Source: Aeromonas australiensis (GTDB taxonomy: Bacteria; Pseudomonadota; Gammaproteobacteria; Enterobacterales; Aeromonadaceae). Taken from it: 64,000 nucleotides of DNA. Of this stretch, positions 25,629 to 36,104 are shown one piece after another; position 1 is the stretch's first letter, and each line of letters starts with the position of its first letter. The translations under genes were made by a program, and so were the position numbers. Location: positions 186,001 to 250,000 of the forward strand of contig NZ_CDDH01000062.1 in assembly GCF_000819725.1 (NCBI RefSeq), written 5' to 3'. The notes below the pieces were generated by a model. The model did not search any database and was not told the origin of the DNA. It saw nothing but the letters and a program-made list of their open reading frames with translations.

Positions 25629-26254
25629 AGCGGCTCGTTCGACAGATAGTGATCCAATGCACGCTCGATGGCCGCTTTGACCTGTTCCGGCGTTTGCGCC
25701 GCATCGATCACCACTATGGTGTCATCCTTGGCGGCCAGCTCGAGATACCGGCTGCGGGTACGTTCGAAGAAGCTCAGCTGCTCCAGCTCGATGCGATCCA
25801 GCTCGCCGCGATGGCGCGCGCGCTGCAAGCCAAGGGCAGGATCGATATCGAGATAGAGGGTGAGATCCGGCTTGAAATTGCCGAGCACCGCCTGCTTGAT
25901 GGCACCGATGAGGTTGGCATCGATGCCACGACCACCGCCCTGATAGGCCTGGGAAGAGAGATCGTGGCGATCCCCCACCACCCAGAGACCGTTGGCCAGT
26001 GCCGGCTTGATGCGGGTCTCCACCAGTTGCACCCGGGAGGCATACATCAGCAACAGTTCGGCCTCGATCGTGAGGCGCTCTTCGTGCACCTCTTTGACGA
26101 TGGCCCGCATCCGCTCAGCCAGCGGCGTCCCCCCCGGCTCACGGGTACACTCGATCTGGTCGATGCCGTGGCGTTGGAGATAGTCAGTCACATAACGAAC
26201 AGCTGAGCTCTTCCCTGCCCCTTCCAATCCTTCGATCACAATAAATTTAGACAT
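25613..26254 (-). CDS. tmk: thymidylate kinase
   Basis: The 213-residue protein (E. coli 213) has the P-loop GLEGAGKSS (residues 8-16) and the DR-containing motif [15 protein letters not shown]. The lid-like [12 protein letters not shown] follows. It phosphorylates dTMP to dTDP for DNA synthesis. Its ATG overlaps the mltG stop by one base (TAATG), and its own 3' end overlaps holB. It is part of the conserved pabC-mltG-tmk-holB-tatD cluster. Confidence 0.95.
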   Translation of the reverse strand: MSKFIVIEGLEGAGKSSAVRYVTDYLQRHGIDQIECTREPGGTPLAERMRAIVKEVHEERLTIEAELLLMYASRVQLVETRIKPALANGLWVVGDRHDLSSQAYQGGGRGIDANLIGAIKQAVLGNFKPDLTLYLDIDPALGLQRARHRGELDRIELEQLSFFERTRSRYLELAAKDDTIVVIDAAQTPEQVKAAIERALDHYLSNEPLCIPG

Positions 26255-27255
26255 TAGGGTTTCTTCAATATGTATTCGCGAACCGCCCGATTATGTTCGT
26301 CGAGGGTCTTGGAGAAATAGTGGGCACCGCCACCTTTGGCAACAAAATAGAGATAGTCGGTCGACTTGGGGTTCAGCGCCGCATCGATGGAGGCCTTGCC
26401 CGGCATAGCGATTGGCGTGGGCGGCAGACCATCTATCACATAGGTATTGTAGGGGTTCTTGTCGGTCAGATCGCTGCGGCGAATATTGCCATCATAGCGA
26501 TCCTTCACACCGTAGATCACGGTAGGATCGGTTTGCAGCTTCATACCCAGACGCAAGCGGTTGACAAATACTGAGGCTATCTGTGCTCGCTCTTCAGGTA
26601 ACCCGGTCTCTTTTTCGATGATAGAGGCCATGATCAGCGCTTCATAGGGGGTTTTGTAAGGCAGGTTGGCCTGACGCTTGTCCCAACTCTGCTGCAGATA
26701 GCTCTGCATATCTTGATGTGCTCGACGCAAGATCGAGATATCGCTGGCATGGGTGGTATAGGCGTAAGTTTCAGGCAGGAACCATCCTTCCAGCTTGCCA
26801 TTCTCGATACCGAGCTCATGCGCCAGGTCGGCTTCAGATTGCTCGATGGTCAACCGTTCAAGATAAGGGGCGCTGGAGAGCTGCTTTTGCCAATCCTCGA
26901 AACGGGAGCCTTCTACGAAGGTGAGGGTGAAGTGAAACTCCTTGCCTGAGGCGAACAGAGAAAGGCTCTCTTTAAGGGGGGCCCCTTCCTTGACCTCATA
27001 GGTACCCGATTTGATGGCCACCAGTTCGGGATGACCGCGTAGCCAGAGCCTTACCGCCCAAGGGCTGGGCTCTCCATCCCCCAATTCGGCGATCAGGCGC
27101 GCCGCATGGGCGCCCTTCTCCACCGTAAAGAGTCGGGTCGGCCCTTTGTTGGTGAGCGTCTCCACCTGTTGCCATTTGTAGTGTACATAGCCCCCGGCGA
27201 CGGCAACTGTCAGTGCCGCCCCCGCGAGCAGGGTGTAAAGCCGATTAAACTTCAA
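26254..27255 (-). CDS. mltG: endolytic peptidoglycan transglycosylase MltG
   Basis: The 333-residue protein (E. coli 340) has one N-terminal membrane helix (about residues 6-24) and a periplasmic YceG domain. The catalytic glutamate lies in [14 protein letters not shown]. The C-terminal [17 protein letters not shown] and [17 protein letters not shown] stretches are diagnostic. It cleaves nascent glycan strands and helps set their length. Its start overlaps the pabC 3' end by 11 bases. Confidence 0.95.
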   Translation of the reverse strand: MKFNRLYTLLAGAALTVAVAGGYVHYKWQQVETLTNKGPTRLFTVEKGAHAARLIAELGDGEPSPWAVRLWLRGHPELVAIKSGTYEVKEGAPLKESLSLFASGKEFHFTLTFVEGSRFEDWQKQLSSAPYLERLTIEQSEADLAHELGIENGKLEGWFLPETYAYTTHASDISILRRAHQDMQSYLQQSWDKRQANLPYKTPYEALIMASIIEKETGLPEERAQIASVFVNRLRLGMKLQTDPTVIYGVKDRYDGNIRRSDLTDKNPYNTYVIDGLPPTPIAMPGKASIDAALNPKSTDYLYFVAKGGGAHYFSKTLDEHNRAVREYILKKP

Positions 27256-28051
27256 TGACCAAACGCTCCTGTAAACGACGACTCATTACCGCTGTGGGGT
27301 ATTGAATATCCTCGATGCCATTGACCGGCACCACTCCCATCAGAGTATTGGTGAGCCATACCTCTTCTGCTTGCCAGAGTGACTCTAACGGAGCCTCCAG
27401 CACACGCAACTCAATACTCATCTGTTTTAGCATCGCCAGTACCTGACGGCGCATGATGCCATCGACACCGCCACGGGCGAGATCGGGCGTAAACACCGTC
27501 TTGCCCCGACGCCAAAACAGATTGGCACTGACCCCTTCAAGCAGAAAACCGCGACTGTTAAGTACTATCCCTTCGACTGCATTTCGGCTGACAAGTTCGC
27601 TCTTCAGCAATACCTGCTCCAGACGATTCAAGGTTTTAAGTCCGGCCAGCATGGGCGCATCACCGATCCGCTGGCGGCACACCACCATCTCGATACCCTG
27701 CTGTTGCCACTGGCCATAGTGGGTAGGAAATGGCGCCAGGCTGACAATCCGGGTCGTGTGCCGACATCCGCTACCATCATAGCCCCGCCCCCCCTCGCCG
27801 CGGGTCAGGATCACCTTGGCCACGCATTGTGGCTGCTCGGCCACCATCTCTTCGATCTCCCGGGTCAAGAGATCCCAGTCCGGTTCAACCATTCCCAACC
27901 GCTTATTCGCCTGTTGCAGTCGTGCTAGATGGGCAGGCCACTGCAACACACGACCCTCCCTGACCGCCATGGTGGTGAAGTGACCATCACCATAGGCCAG
28001 CCCCCTATCATGGGCCGAGATAGTATCAAGCTTCATGCCATTGATAAGCAA
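27245..28051 (-). CDS. pabC: aminodeoxychorismate lyase
   Basis: The 268-residue protein (E. coli 269) is a PLP fold-type IV enzyme. Family marks are RGLAYGDGHFTTMAV at the N-terminus, the PLP-lysine region LKTLNRLEQVLLKSEL, and EEVWLTNTLMGVVPV. It releases pyruvate from 4-amino-4-deoxychorismate to give p-aminobenzoate for folate. It starts with TTG at 28051, supported by GGAGG seven bases upstream. An ATG at 28036 is weaker. It follows fabF with a terminator between them. Confidence 0.93.
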   Translation of the reverse strand: MLINGMKLDTISAHDRGLAYGDGHFTTMAVREGRVLQWPAHLARLQQANKRLGMVEPDWDLLTREIEEMVAEQPQCVAKVILTRGEGGRGYDGSGCRHTTRIVSLAPFPTHYGQWQQQGIEMVVCRQRIGDAPMLAGLKTLNRLEQVLLKSELVSRNAVEGIVLNSRGFLLEGVSANLFWRRGKTVFTPDLARGGVDGIMRRQVLAMLKQMSIELRVLEAPLESLWQAEEVWLTNTLMGVVPVNGIEDIQYPTAVMSRRLQERLVIEV

Positions 28052-28066
28052 AGGGATCCCTCCGAT

Positions 28067-28097
28067 AAAAAAAGCCCGATACCGGCAGTATCGGGCC
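28067..28097 (-). terminator. terminator after fabF
   Basis: On the minus strand GCCCGATAC and GTATCGGGC form a 9-bp stem, followed by a seven-base T run (plus strand A's at 28067-28073). It lies between fabF and pabC and separates the fatty acid cluster from the pabC cluster. Confidence 0.85.
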
Positions 28098-28119
28098 TGT
28101 CTCTATGCCCTGCGGCAAA

Positions 28120-29361
28120 TTATACGCGTTTGAAGATCAGGGAGCCATTGGTGCCGCCAAAACCAAAGGAGTTGGAAAGGGCGTACTCAAAACTGCCCGG
28201 CTTGGCCACGTGGGGCACCAGATCCAGATCGCACTCTTCATCCGGATTGTCCAGGTTGATGGTGGGCGGAGCCACCTGATCACGCAGGGCCAACACTGTG
28301 ATGATCGCCTCGATGGCACCGGCGGCGCCCAGCAGGTGGCCGGTCATCGACTTTGTAGAGCTCACCATCAGTGATTTGGTGTGCTCGCCAAACACCGACT
28401 TCATGCCACGCAGCTCAGCCACATCACCCAGCGGGGTGGAGGTACCGTGCGCATTGATATAGCCAATCTGCTCGGGAGCAATGCCGGCATCCTTGATGGC
28501 ATTTTTCATGGCGCGGGCGCCACCGTTACCATCAGCGGGAGGTGCGGTCATGTGGTAAGCATCGCCGCTCATGCCAAAACCAACCAGCTCGGCATAGATC
28601 TTGGCGCCACGGGCCTTGGCGTGTTCGTACTCTTCCAGTACCAGGACCCCGGCACCGTCACCCAGTACGAAACCATCGCGATCCTTGTCCCACGGACGGC
28701 TCGCCTTCTGTGGCTCGTCGTTGCGGTTGGAGAGTGCCTTGGCTGCAGCAAAGCCACCCATCCCCATCGCAGTGGAGGCCTTCTCGGCACCGCCGGCTAC
28801 CATCACATCGGCATCACCGTAAGCGATCATCCGACCCGCCATGCCGATGGCATGGGTACCTGTGGTACAGGCGGTCGTCACGGCGATGTTCGGACCTTGC
28901 AGTCCCTTGATGATGGAGAGATGACCGGACACCATATTGATGATGGTGGACGGAACGAAGAACGGGCTGATCTTGCGCGGGCCGCCGTTGACCAAGCTTT
29001 CGTGGTTCTGTTCAATCAGACCCAAACCGCCGATACCGGAGCCAATCGCTACGCCGACACGTTCGGCATTCTCTTCATTGATGACAAGGCCGGAATCATC
29101 AAGCGCCTGCATACCGGCCGCGATGCCGTATTGAATGAAGAGGTCCATCTTGCGAGCGTCTTTACGGTTGATACCGTACTGCTCGGGATCGAAATCCTTG
29201 ACCAGACCTGCGAAGCGGGTTGCAAACTCGCTGGTATCAAAGTGTTCGATAAGGGAAATGCCGCTCTGCCCGTTGAGCAGTGCTTGCCAGCTGGATTCGG
29301 CAGTGTTACCCACCGGGGAAAGCATCCCCAAGCCGGTCACCACGACTCTGCGTTTTGACAC
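28120..29361 (-). CDS. fabF: 3-oxoacyl-ACP synthase II
   Basis: The 413-residue length is the same as in E. coli. The catalytic triad is visible: Cys in [12 protein letters not shown], His in [11 protein letters not shown], and His in [13 protein letters not shown]. FabF elongates acyl-ACP by condensation with malonyl-ACP and controls the temperature-dependent formation of cis-vaccenate. It starts with GTG at 29361. It lies downstream of acpP, with a terminator-type hairpin between them. Confidence 0.96.
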   Translation of the reverse strand: MSKRRVVVTGLGMLSPVGNTAESSWQALLNGQSGISLIEHFDTSEFATRFAGLVKDFDPEQYGINRKDARKMDLFIQYGIAAGMQALDDSGLVINEENAERVGVAIGSGIGGLGLIEQNHESLVNGGPRKISPFFVPSTIINMVSGHLSIIKGLQGPNIAVTTACTTGTHAIGMAGRMIAYGDADVMVAGGAEKASTAMGMGGFAAAKALSNRNDEPQKASRPWDKDRDGFVLGDGAGVLVLEEYEHAKARGAKIYAELVGFGMSGDAYHMTAPPADGNGGARAMKNAIKDAGIAPEQIGYINAHGTSTPLGDVAELRGMKSVFGEHTKSLMVSSTKSMTGHLLGAAGAIEAIITVLALRDQVAPPTINLDNPDEECDLDLVPHVAKPGSFEYALSNSFGFGGTNGSLIFKRV

Positions 29362-29403
29362 TGAGGTAGTCTCCGAGAGGTGTTTTGAAAAGGAACAAAT
29401 ACA

Positions 29404-29431
29404 AAAGAAGCGGCCCTTGGGCCGCTTCTTT
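29404..29431 (-). terminator. hairpin terminator after acpP
   Basis: AAAGAAGCGGCCC and GGGCCGCTTCTTT form a perfect 13-bp stem with a TT loop. It lies 12 bases beyond the acpP stop. It should terminate most acpP transcripts or stabilise them, consistent with the very high acpP expression known in bacteria. Some read-through into fabF is likely. Confidence 0.8.
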
Positions 29432-29443
29432 CAGAACAGGAAC

Positions 29444-29680
29444 TTATTCCTGATTAGCGGTGATGTAGTCGATAGCCGCCTGAACAGTGGTGATCTTCTC
29501 GGCTTCTTCATCAGGAATTTCGGTATCGAATTCTTCTTCCAGCGCCATTACCAGTTCAACGGTATCCAAAGAGTCAGCGCCCAGGTCGTCGACGAAGGAG
29601 GCAGCGTTCTTAACGTCTTCCTCTTTAACACCCAGTTGTTCGATGATGATTTTCTTTACGCGTTCTTCGATGTTGCTCAT
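29444..29680 (-). CDS. acpP: acyl carrier protein
   Basis: The 78-residue, strongly acidic protein has the phosphopantetheine attachment motif [18 protein letters not shown] with its serine near residue 37. It carries growing acyl chains on the 4'-phosphopantetheine arm for FabF, FabG, FabD and FabH, all encoded beside it, and for PlsX. The length equals E. coli AcpP. It is followed by a strong hairpin and preceded by 158 bases that probably hold its own promoter. Confidence 0.97.
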   Translation of the reverse strand: MSNIEERVKKIIIEQLGVKEEDVKNAASFVDDLGADSLDTVELVMALEEEFDTEIPDEEAEKITTVQAAIDYITANQE

Positions 29681-29838
29681 GACCTGAATTTTCCTTTAAA
29701 AATACGCTATTTGCGTCTGGTTGGGGTAGTTTATTCAATTGACGTGAGTTTGCAAGTAGCTTGCCGCTGGTCAAACCACGAAATGTGCCAAACTTCGGCG
29801 TACTATCGCAAATTTGAACAGAACTCACGACAAATTGA

Positions 29839-30573
29839 TTACACCATGTACATCCCGCCATTAACATGCAGGGTTTCGCCGGTGATATAGGCTGCTTCAT
29901 CAGAAGCCAAGAATACCACAGCTGCGGCAATTTCTTTTGGATCACCCAAACGGGCGGCAGGCACCTGACTCATGATGCCGGCACGCTGCTCCTCGTTGAG
30001 TGCCTTAGTCATATCAGTTTCGATAAAACCGGGGGCAACTGCGTTCACGGTAATGCCGCGTGAAGCGACTTCCCGCGCCAACGATTTGGTAAAACCAACC
30101 AGCCCAGCCTTGGCAGCAGCATAGTTGACCTGACCGGCATTGCCCATGGTGCCGACCACGGAGCCAATGCTGATGATGCGACCGTGACGTTTCTTCATCA
30201 TGGCACGCAACACAGGTTTGCTCAGACGATAAAGGGAGGTTAGATTGGTATCGATGATCTCGTTCCACTCGTCATCTTTCATCCGCATCAACAGGTTGTC
30301 ACGGGTGATCCCTGCGTTGTTGATCAGGATGTCGATGTCGCCAAAGCGCGCCTTGATGGCGGCAAAGACGGCTTCGATGGATTCCTGGCTGGTCACGTTC
30401 AGCGCCATGCCACACCCATTCTCACCAAGATAGGCGCTGATCGCCTCGGCTCCGCTCTCGCTGGTCGCTGTACCGACCACTTTCGCGCCACGGGCTACGA
30501 ATGTTTCGGCAATCGCACGACCGATGCCACGACTGGCACCGGTCACCAACACAACCTTATCGGTAAAGCTCAT
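29839..30573 (-). CDS. fabG: 3-oxoacyl-ACP reductase
   Basis: The 244-residue SDR (E. coli 244) has TGASRGIG at residues 12-19, NNAG, the catalytic Ser near SVVG, and Tyr-x3-Lys in YAAAKAG. It reduces 3-oxoacyl-ACP with NADPH in the elongation cycle. The ATG at 30573 has CAGGAG six bases upstream and is preferred over a GTG three bases earlier. It lies 12 bases after fabD in the fabH-fabD-fabG-acpP-fabF order typical of enterobacteria and relatives. Confidence 0.96.
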   Translation of the reverse strand: MSFTDKVVLVTGASRGIGRAIAETFVARGAKVVGTATSESGAEAISAYLGENGCGMALNVTSQESIEAVFAAIKARFGDIDILINNAGITRDNLLMRMKDDEWNEIIDTNLTSLYRLSKPVLRAMMKKRHGRIISIGSVVGTMGNAGQVNYAAAKAGLVGFTKSLAREVASRGITVNAVAPGFIETDMTKALNEEQRAGIMSQVPAARLGDPKEIAAAVVFLASDEAAYITGETLHVNGGMYMV

Positions 30574-30585
30574 CACTTGCTCCTG

Positions 30586-31521
30586 TTACTTGATCTGGGC
30601 CAGCGCCTGCTCGAAAGAGGCGGCATCATTGGCGTGAATACCTTCCACGCGCTTGTCAATGCGCTTGGCGAGCCCGGTCAACACTTTGCCCGGTCCCATC
30701 TCGATCTCGAGGGTAACCCCCTCATTGGCCATCCGCTCGACAGTCTCGGTCCAACGAACCGGGCTGAACAGCTGACGTACCAGCGCTTGCTTGATGGCGG
30801 CCGGATCCTGTTCACAGGATACGTCGACATTATTGATGACCGCGATGGTTGGAACCTTGATCTCGATCCCGTCCAGCGCAGCTGCCAGTTTTTCTGCGGC
30901 AGGTTTCATCAGCGCGCAGTGGGACGGCACGGAGACCGGCAGCGGCAGCGCACGCTTGGCGCCAGACTCTTTCATCAGCACGTTGGCACGCTCAACGGCC
31001 TCTTTGTGACCGGCGATAACCACCTGGCCCGGGGAGTTGAAGTTGACCGGAGAGACCACCTGCCCTTCTGCCGCTTTTTCGCAGTTGGCAGCGATGGATT
31101 CGTTATCCAGACCGATGATGGCCGCCATGGCGCCGGTCCCTTCCGGTACCGCTTCCTGCATGGCCAGACCACGCAGCTCGACCAGTTTGACCGCATCGGC
31201 AAAATCGAGTGCGCCGCTGCAAACCAGCGCAGAGTACTCACCCAGGCTGTGACCCGCCATCACGGCAGGGGTTGCCCCACCCTGCTGTTGCCACAGGCGC
31301 CACAGGGCGACAGAGGCAGTCAGCAGCGCTGGCTGGGTGCGCCAGGTTTTGTTCAGATCGTCAACCGGACCATCCATCACCAGGGCAAACAGGTCATAAC
31401 CCAGCACCTGGCTCGCCTCGGCGAAGGTCTCCTTGATCACGGCATGTTGTTCGGCCAGCTCGGCCAGCATGCCAACGGACTGGGAACCTTGTCCCGGGAA
31501 GGCAATGGCAAATTGGGTCAT
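30586..31521 (-). CDS. fabD: malonyl-CoA:ACP transacylase
   Basis: The 311-residue protein (E. coli 309) has the GQGSQ start motif and the nucleophile elbow GHSLGEYSAL with the catalytic serine. It loads malonyl groups onto acyl carrier protein. Two adjacent ATGs occur (31524 and 31521); the second gives the family-standard MTQF start with good AAGGA spacing. It is co-directional with fabH upstream and fabG downstream. Confidence 0.96.
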   Translation of the reverse strand: MTQFAIAFPGQGSQSVGMLAELAEQHAVIKETFAEASQVLGYDLFALVMDGPVDDLNKTWRTQPALLTASVALWRLWQQQGGATPAVMAGHSLGEYSALVCSGALDFADAVKLVELRGLAMQEAVPEGTGAMAAIIGLDNESIAANCEKAAEGQVVSPVNFNSPGQVVIAGHKEAVERANVLMKESGAKRALPLPVSVPSHCALMKPAAEKLAAALDGIEIKVPTIAVINNVDVSCEQDPAAIKQALVRQLFSPVRWTETVERMANEGVTLEIEMGPGKVLTGLAKRIDKRVEGIHANDAASFEQALAQIK

Positions 31522-31592
31522 CATTGATTCCTTTTAGATAAGACAAAAATGAAATCGGTGACGGGATGATGGAGACACCATCCCGCCGAAGA

Positions 31593-32552
31593 TCAAAGGC
31601 GAACCAGCGCCGAGCCCCAGGCAAAACCGCCGCCAAAGGCTTCCAGCAGTACCAGCTGGCCCGGTTTGATCCGGCCATCCCGCACCCCTTCGTCGAAGGC
31701 GATCGGAACGGAAGCGGCAGAGGTATTGCCGTGCTTGTCGAGGGTCAGCACCACTTTATCGAGGCTCATACCCAGCTTCTTGGCGGTAGCACTGATGATG
31801 CGGAAGTTGGCTTGATGGGGCACCAGCCAGTCCAGCTCGCTCGGCTCAATGCCAGCAGCGGCCAAGGTTTCGGTGACGATCTCGCTCAGACGGGTGACCG
31901 CGACCTTGAAGACATCGTTGCCCTTCATATACATGTAGGCTTCGAGCTCGGCACCCGGCATGCCGCGACGAGGGTGCGGCAGCTTGAGCAGCTCGCCATA
32001 ACGGCCATCGGCATGGAGATGGGTAGAGAGGATGCCCGGGGTCTCGCTGGCACCGACAATCACAGCCCCTGCCCCGTCACCAAACAGGATGATGGTGCCG
32101 CGATCTTGCGGATCGCACATGCGGGAGAGCACATCGGCCCCGACGACCAGCACATGGCGAGCGGCGCCGGATTTGACGAACTGATCGGCAATGGAGAGCG
32201 CATAGGTGAAACCTGCGCAGGCCGCTGCCACATCAAAGGCAGGAATGCCCGGTACGCCGAGCAGCCCCTGCAGCTCGCAGGCGGCAGCCGGGAAGGCATT
32301 TTCAGCGCTGGTGGTGGCCAGCACTATCATATCGAGATCAGCAGCGGTCAGACCCGCTGCATCCAGGGCGCGCAGGGCGGCCTGGTAAGAGAGGGTGGCA
32401 ACGGTTTCGTCAGCTCCGGCAATACGGCGCTCACGAATACCGGTGCGCTCCACGATCCACTCATCACTGGTTTCAACCATCTGTTCAAGCTCGGCGTTGG
32501 TACGCACTGAACTCGGCAGGTAGCTGCCAGTACCCAGAATTTTGCTATGCAT
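31593..32552 (-). CDS. fabH: 3-oxoacyl-ACP synthase III
   Basis: The 319-residue protein (E. coli 317) carries the catalytic triad: Cys in [11 protein letters not shown], His in VPHQANFRI and Asn in KHGNTSAAS. It starts fatty acid synthesis by condensing acetyl-CoA with malonyl-ACP. The ATG at 32552 gives [14 protein letters not shown], aligned with the family, rather than the 13-residue longer frame. It follows plsX by seven bases. Confidence 0.96.
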   Translation of the reverse strand: MHSKILGTGSYLPSSVRTNAELEQMVETSDEWIVERTGIRERRIAGADETVATLSYQAALRALDAAGLTAADLDMIVLATTSAENAFPAAACELQGLLGVPGIPAFDVAAACAGFTYALSIADQFVKSGAARHVLVVGADVLSRMCDPQDRGTIILFGDGAGAVIVGASETPGILSTHLHADGRYGELLKLPHPRRGMPGAELEAYMYMKGNDVFKVAVTRLSEIVTETLAAAGIEPSELDWLVPHQANFRIISATAKKLGMSLDKVVLTLDKHGNTSAASVPIAFDEGVRDGRIKPGQLVLLEAFGGGFAWGSALVRL

Positions 32553-32559
32553 AGAGTTC

Positions 32560-33579
32560 TTATAGATCCCTGTCAGAGAAGACAGCTTCAAGGCGATCTG
32601 CTATTTGCAGTGGAAGTTGATGTTTGGCCTCTTGTGCGGCCAGCAGGATCGCATTACACAAAGCGCGCCGTTCGGCCCGCCCATGACTTTTTACCACAAT
32701 GCCGCGCAATCCTAACAGACTTGCCCCGTTATACTGGTCGGGGTTCAGGTAAGAAAAGCGCCGTTTGAACATAAATCCGGCGATCCGGCCAAGAAAAGTG
32801 CGTTTCTTGCGGGGATATCCGGCCAACTTGGCCATCATCCGCACCACTCCCTCCGCCGTCTTGAGGGCAACATTACCGACAAAGCCGTCGCAGACGATCA
32901 CGTCGCATTCGCCGCTGAAGATGCGATCCCCTTCGATGAAACCGACATAGTTGAGAGCATGGCACTGGCGCAACAATTCGGCGCTGTGGCGCACCAGGTC
33001 ATTGCCCTTGATCTCCTCCTCGCCGATGTTGAGAAGAGCTACACGGGGAGAGGGGATGCCTTCTACCTTTTCAGCCACAACCGCCCCCATCACAGCAAAT
33101 TGCAACAAGGTATCGGCATCACAACTGACATTGGCGCCGAGATCCAGCATCACTGTTCGTTTACCGGTGAGTGTGGGTAAGGCCTTGATAAGGGCGGGTC
33201 GGTCGACTCCAGGTAGGGATTTGAGTACGCATTTAGCCATCGCCATCAGCGCACCGGTATTGCCGGCACTGACGCAGGCATCAGCCTCACCGGCTTTCAC
33301 CAGATTGAGTACCACCCGCATGGAGGAGTCTTTCAGTGTTCGCAACGCCACGATCGGCTTGTCGCCCATGCCAACCACCTGGGATGCATGTACAAAACGA
33401 ACGCGGGGATGATTGAGCAAGCCATGTTGCTGCAGTAAAGAGGAGGTCTGGTGCTGGTCGCCGACCAGGATCAGTTTTAGCTGGGGTAAAAGAGACAGTG
33501 CCTGCACGGCGGCAGGCACTGTTTCCGAGGGGCCAATATCTCCCCCCATGATGTCTAGCGCGACAGTTTGCGTAGACAA
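32560..33579 (-). CDS. plsX: phosphate acyltransferase PlsX
   Basis: The protein has about 339 residues (E. coli 356) and the PlsX marks [30 protein letters not shown] and [15 protein letters not shown]. It makes acyl-phosphate from acyl-ACP for phospholipid synthesis. No ATG is available at the right place. Two in-frame TTG codons lie at 33585 and 33579. The second is six bases from AAGGA and aligns with the E. coli start, so it is chosen; the first would add two residues. It follows rpmF closely, the conserved yceD-rpmF-plsX-fab order. Confidence 0.93.
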   Translation of the reverse strand: MSTQTVALDIMGGDIGPSETVPAAVQALSLLPQLKLILVGDQHQTSSLLQQHGLLNHPRVRFVHASQVVGMGDKPIVALRTLKDSSMRVVLNLVKAGEADACVSAGNTGALMAMAKCVLKSLPGVDRPALIKALPTLTGKRTVMLDLGANVSCDADTLLQFAVMGAVVAEKVEGIPSPRVALLNIGEEEIKGNDLVRHSAELLRQCHALNYVGFIEGDRIFSGECDVIVCDGFVGNVALKTAEGVVRMMAKLAGYPRKKRTFLGRIAGFMFKRRFSYLNPDQYNGASLLGLRGIVVKSHGRAERRALCNAILLAAQEAKHQLPLQIADRLEAVFSDRDL

Positions 33580-33588
33580 AGGCAATCC

Positions 33589-33756
33589 TTAAGCGATTAC
33601 CTTTTTACCGCGGTAGAAACCATCGGCAGTCACGTGGTGACGACGATGAATTTCGCCACTGGTCTGATCAACAGTCAGGGCAGCGGTGGTCAGCGCATCG
33701 TGGGAACGACGCATGCCACGCTTGGCACGGGTTTTACGGTTCTGTTGTACGGCCAT
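33589..33756 (-). CDS. rpmF: 50S ribosomal protein L32
   Basis: The 55-residue protein starts [11 protein letters not shown] and contains [11 protein letters not shown], then [15 protein letters not shown] and ends FYRGKKVIA. This matches bacterial L32 (E. coli 57). It lies between yceD and plsX as in E. coli, and its stop codon is close to the plsX start. Ribosomal protein and membrane lipid synthesis are thus linked in one transcript. Confidence 0.95.
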   Translation of the reverse strand: MAVQQNRKTRAKRGMRRSHDALTTAALTVDQTSGEIHRRHHVTADGFYRGKKVIA

Positions 33757-33775
33757 TGTAGGCTAACTCCTAAAT

Positions 33776-34297
33776 TCACTTACGTTTAAGCTCTTCAAGA
33801 ACTGCGAAGGGATTCGGCCGCTCATCAGCAGGTTCGATTTCACCCCAGGTCATCTCCATGTTTCCTCTGGGGCATGCATCCAGAGAATGCATTGCCTCTT
33901 GAGGCAACGAGAGGATGAGTTCATCCTCCAGGATTTGATGAAGATCTATCTCGCCGTTTTCATCCAACTCAATGGGCTCATAAGCTTCCGGCAGTTCTTC
34001 CTCGTTTGTTCTTTCGAACAGCGGAGTGTAGATAAATTCAGCTTCACAGAGGTGTTCGAATGTCTCTCCGCAACGTTGGCAAACCAGGTCAACCTTGGCA
34101 TGGGCAGTGCCTTTCATAACGGTCAACTTCTGGACATCTTTGCCAAAGTGCAGTGATACATCGATATCACTCTGCAAGCCAGCGGTTGATTCCTCCAGCC
34201 TGGGCATCTGCAACTTTTCCACTATCCCGATGTAATCGAGCAGCTTCAAGGCACTACGGACTGGATCAACCTTAACGGGCAACTTCACCTTTTGCAT
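33776..34297 (-). CDS. yceD: DUF177 family protein YceD (23S rRNA accumulation protein)
   Basis: The 173-residue protein is the same length as E. coli YceD. It has MQKVKLPVKVDPVRSA at the start, a CxxC pair in VCQRCGETF, and an acidic second half. The family is needed for normal 23S rRNA levels in bacteria and plants; the mechanism is not known. The ATG at 34297 is the family start. Twenty-five additional codons upstream are out of family. It is the first gene of the yceD-rpmF-plsX-fab run and is divergent from maf. Confidence 0.9.
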   Translation of the reverse strand: MQKVKLPVKVDPVRSALKLLDYIGIVEKLQMPRLEESTAGLQSDIDVSLHFGKDVQKLTVMKGTAHAKVDLVCQRCGETFEHLCEAEFIYTPLFERTNEEELPEAYEPIELDENGEIDLHQILEDELILSLPQEAMHSLDACPRGNMEMTWGEIEPADERPNPFAVLEELKRK

Positions 34298-34415
34298 AGG
34301 GCGCGAATAATATAGGTCCAACAACTGATAGTCAAAGGAAAAAGTCCTTACCGCCGATGATTTTAACGTCACAAGTCCTTAAAATGCCGGTACTCGCTTT
34401 CATCGGTACCTGATT

Positions 34416-34997
34416 ATGCCACAGAATCTGATCCTCGCCTCAACTTCTCGCTATCGCCAAGCCCTGCTAGAGAAACTTGGCCTCCCCTTTGAATGTGCCG
34501 CCCCCGATGTTGATGAGCGTCCGCTGGCTGGAGAATCAGCTGACGCGCTGGTGGCCAGATTGGCACGCGCCAAGGCAGCTGCCATCGCCCAACAGCGTGA
34601 TCACGGTTTGATCATCGGTTCTGATCAGGTGTGTATGTGCAATGGCCACATCCTCGGCAAACCGGGCACCATCGACAATGCCATCGCCCAGCTGATGGCT
34701 GCCCAGGGCCGCAGCGTCACCTTCTATACCGGCCTGTGCGTAATGGATGCCGCAACCGGTGAAGCTCATCAACTGGTGGAACCCTTCACCGTCCATTTTC
34801 GCAACCTCGATGAAGCTGCCATTCGCCGTTATGTAGAGGCTGAATTACCCCTCGATTGTGCCGGTAGCTTCAAATGCGAAGGAATGGGAATCGTGCTATT
34901 CAAGGGGCTGGAGGGGCGCGATCCTAACGCCTTGATCGGTCTGCCACTGATCGGGCTGATCGAACTACTGGCGATGCATGGTATCGCCCTTCCCTAA
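34416..34997 (+). CDS. yceF: Maf-type nucleotide pyrophosphatase (YceF, m7GTP type)
   Basis: The 193-residue protein (E. coli YceF 194) has the Maf motifs [18 protein letters not shown] at the N-terminus, PDVDERP, and IIGSDQVC. Maf enzymes hydrolyse nucleoside triphosphates to the monophosphate. The YceF branch prefers 7-methyl-GTP, a housecleaning role. It sits between yceD and rluC as in E. coli, but faces away from both neighbours on the left. Confidence 0.92.
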   Translation: MPQNLILASTSRYRQALLEKLGLPFECAAPDVDERPLAGESADALVARLARAKAAAIAQQRDHGLIIGSDQVCMCNGHILGKPGTIDNAIAQLMAAQGRSVTFYTGLCVMDAATGEAHQLVEPFTVHFRNLDEAAIRRYVEAELPLDCAGSFKCEGMGIVLFKGLEGRDPNALIGLPLIGLIELLAMHGIALP

Positions 34998-35024
34998 ACC
35001 TTGAGGATAGGCGGTAGGTGTAAA

Positions 35025-35044
35025 GCGGGAGCCGACGCTCCCGC
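35025..35044. terminator. weak hairpin between converging genes
   Basis: GCGGGAGC (35025-35032) pairs with GCTCCCGC (35037-35044) around CGAC. It lies between the converging yceF and rluC genes. There is no clear U-run on either strand, so termination efficiency is uncertain. Confidence 0.5.
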
Positions 35045-35070
35045 ATGATATTTATAGCGCGCCAGGCGTA

Positions 35071-36015
35071 TCAGCGGGGCAGGCCGTTGAGGAAGTTGTC
35101 GAGCTCAGGAGCCAGCGGCGCCTCTACTTGCATCTCGCGGCCATCTGCCGGATGGGTGAAGCTGAGCTTCCAGGCATGCAAAAAGAGCCGTTTCAGACCT
35201 TGGCTGCGCATTTTCTCGTCAAACGCCGCTTCACCGTACTTATCGTCGCAGGCGATCGGGTGACCGGCATGCAGGGTGTGCACGCGGATCTGGTGGGTAC
35301 GACCGGTGATGGGGCTGCACTCGACCAGGGTCGCTTCGGCAAATTGACGTACGATACGGAACCGGGTTTCGGAGGGCTTGCCATCGGCGCTGACCCGCAC
35401 CACCCGTTCACCGGATTGCAGGTCGTTCTTGCGCAGCGGCGCATTGACCACCTTGACGTGAGCCTGCCACTTGCCACGCACCAGCGCCAGATACTGCTTG
35501 CGCATGGTCTTGACGCGTAACTGCTCATGCAAGCTGCGCAGGGCGCTGCGTTTCTTTGCAACCAGCAATACACCAGAGGTGTCGCGATCCAGTCGATGAA
35601 CCAATTCGAGGAAACGGGCTTCCGGACGCAGGGCTCGCAGCCCTTCAATCACGCCAAAGCTCAGGCCGCTGCCGCCGTGTACTGCCATGCCGGAGGGCTT
35701 GTTCAGCACGATCATGGCATCGTCTTCGAACAGGATCTGGCTCTCCAGACGCTGGATAACACCGAGGTTTGCCGAAGGTAGCTCATTCTTCTCGGCAACG
35801 CGCACGGGGGGTACCCGCACCTCATCACCCGCGCAGAGTTTGTACTCCGGTTTGATGCGCTTTTTGTTTACCCGCACTTCACCTTTGCGAAGGATGCGAT
35901 AGATCAGGCTCTTGGGGACGCCCTTTAGCTGAGTCTTGAGAAAATTGTCGATGCGCTGCCCGTCATGCTCAGCTTCGATGGTGAGCAGCTGCACTTGTTG
36001 TTGTATCTGTGTCAT
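35071..36015 (-). CDS. rluC: 23S rRNA pseudouridine synthase C
   Basis: The 314-residue protein (E. coli 319) has an N-terminal S4 RNA-binding domain ([20 protein letters not shown], about residues 20-60). The RluA-type catalytic domain has the active Asp in HRLDRDTSG. It forms pseudouridines at positions 955, 2504 and 2580 of 23S rRNA (E. coli numbering). It is divergent from rne, sharing a 412-base intergenic region, as in E. coli. Confidence 0.94.
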   Translation of the reverse strand: MTQIQQQVQLLTIEAEHDGQRIDNFLKTQLKGVPKSLIYRILRKGEVRVNKKRIKPEYKLCAGDEVRVPPVRVAEKNELPSANLGVIQRLESQILFEDDAMIVLNKPSGMAVHGGSGLSFGVIEGLRALRPEARFLELVHRLDRDTSGVLLVAKKRSALRSLHEQLRVKTMRKQYLALVRGKWQAHVKVVNAPLRKNDLQSGERVVRVSADGKPSETRFRIVRQFAEATLVECSPITGRTHQIRVHTLHAGHPIACDDKYGEAAFDEKMRSQGLKRLFLHAWKLSFTHPADGREMQVEAPLAPELDNFLNGLPR

Positions 36016-36074
36016 GGCGCGGATTTTACCACTGCCAGCGCCCCTTGGCTGCTGGTTTGTTGAAAAATGGCGCC

Positions 36075-36104
36075 TTGCTATAAAAGAGGTTTAAATGGGA
36101 TAAT
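36075..36104 (+). promoter_or_regulatory. probable rne promoter
   Basis: TTGCTA (36075-36080), an 18-base spacer and GATAAT (36099-36104) form a sigma70-like promoter pointing toward rne. Transcription from here would give a leader of more than 300 bases. The start site is inferred from the motif only. Confidence 0.5.

Noticed and set aside
29135-29890. 251-codon plus-strand frame across fabF, acpP and fabG ends
   Set aside because: It is antisense to three well-identified genes, including the entire acpP.
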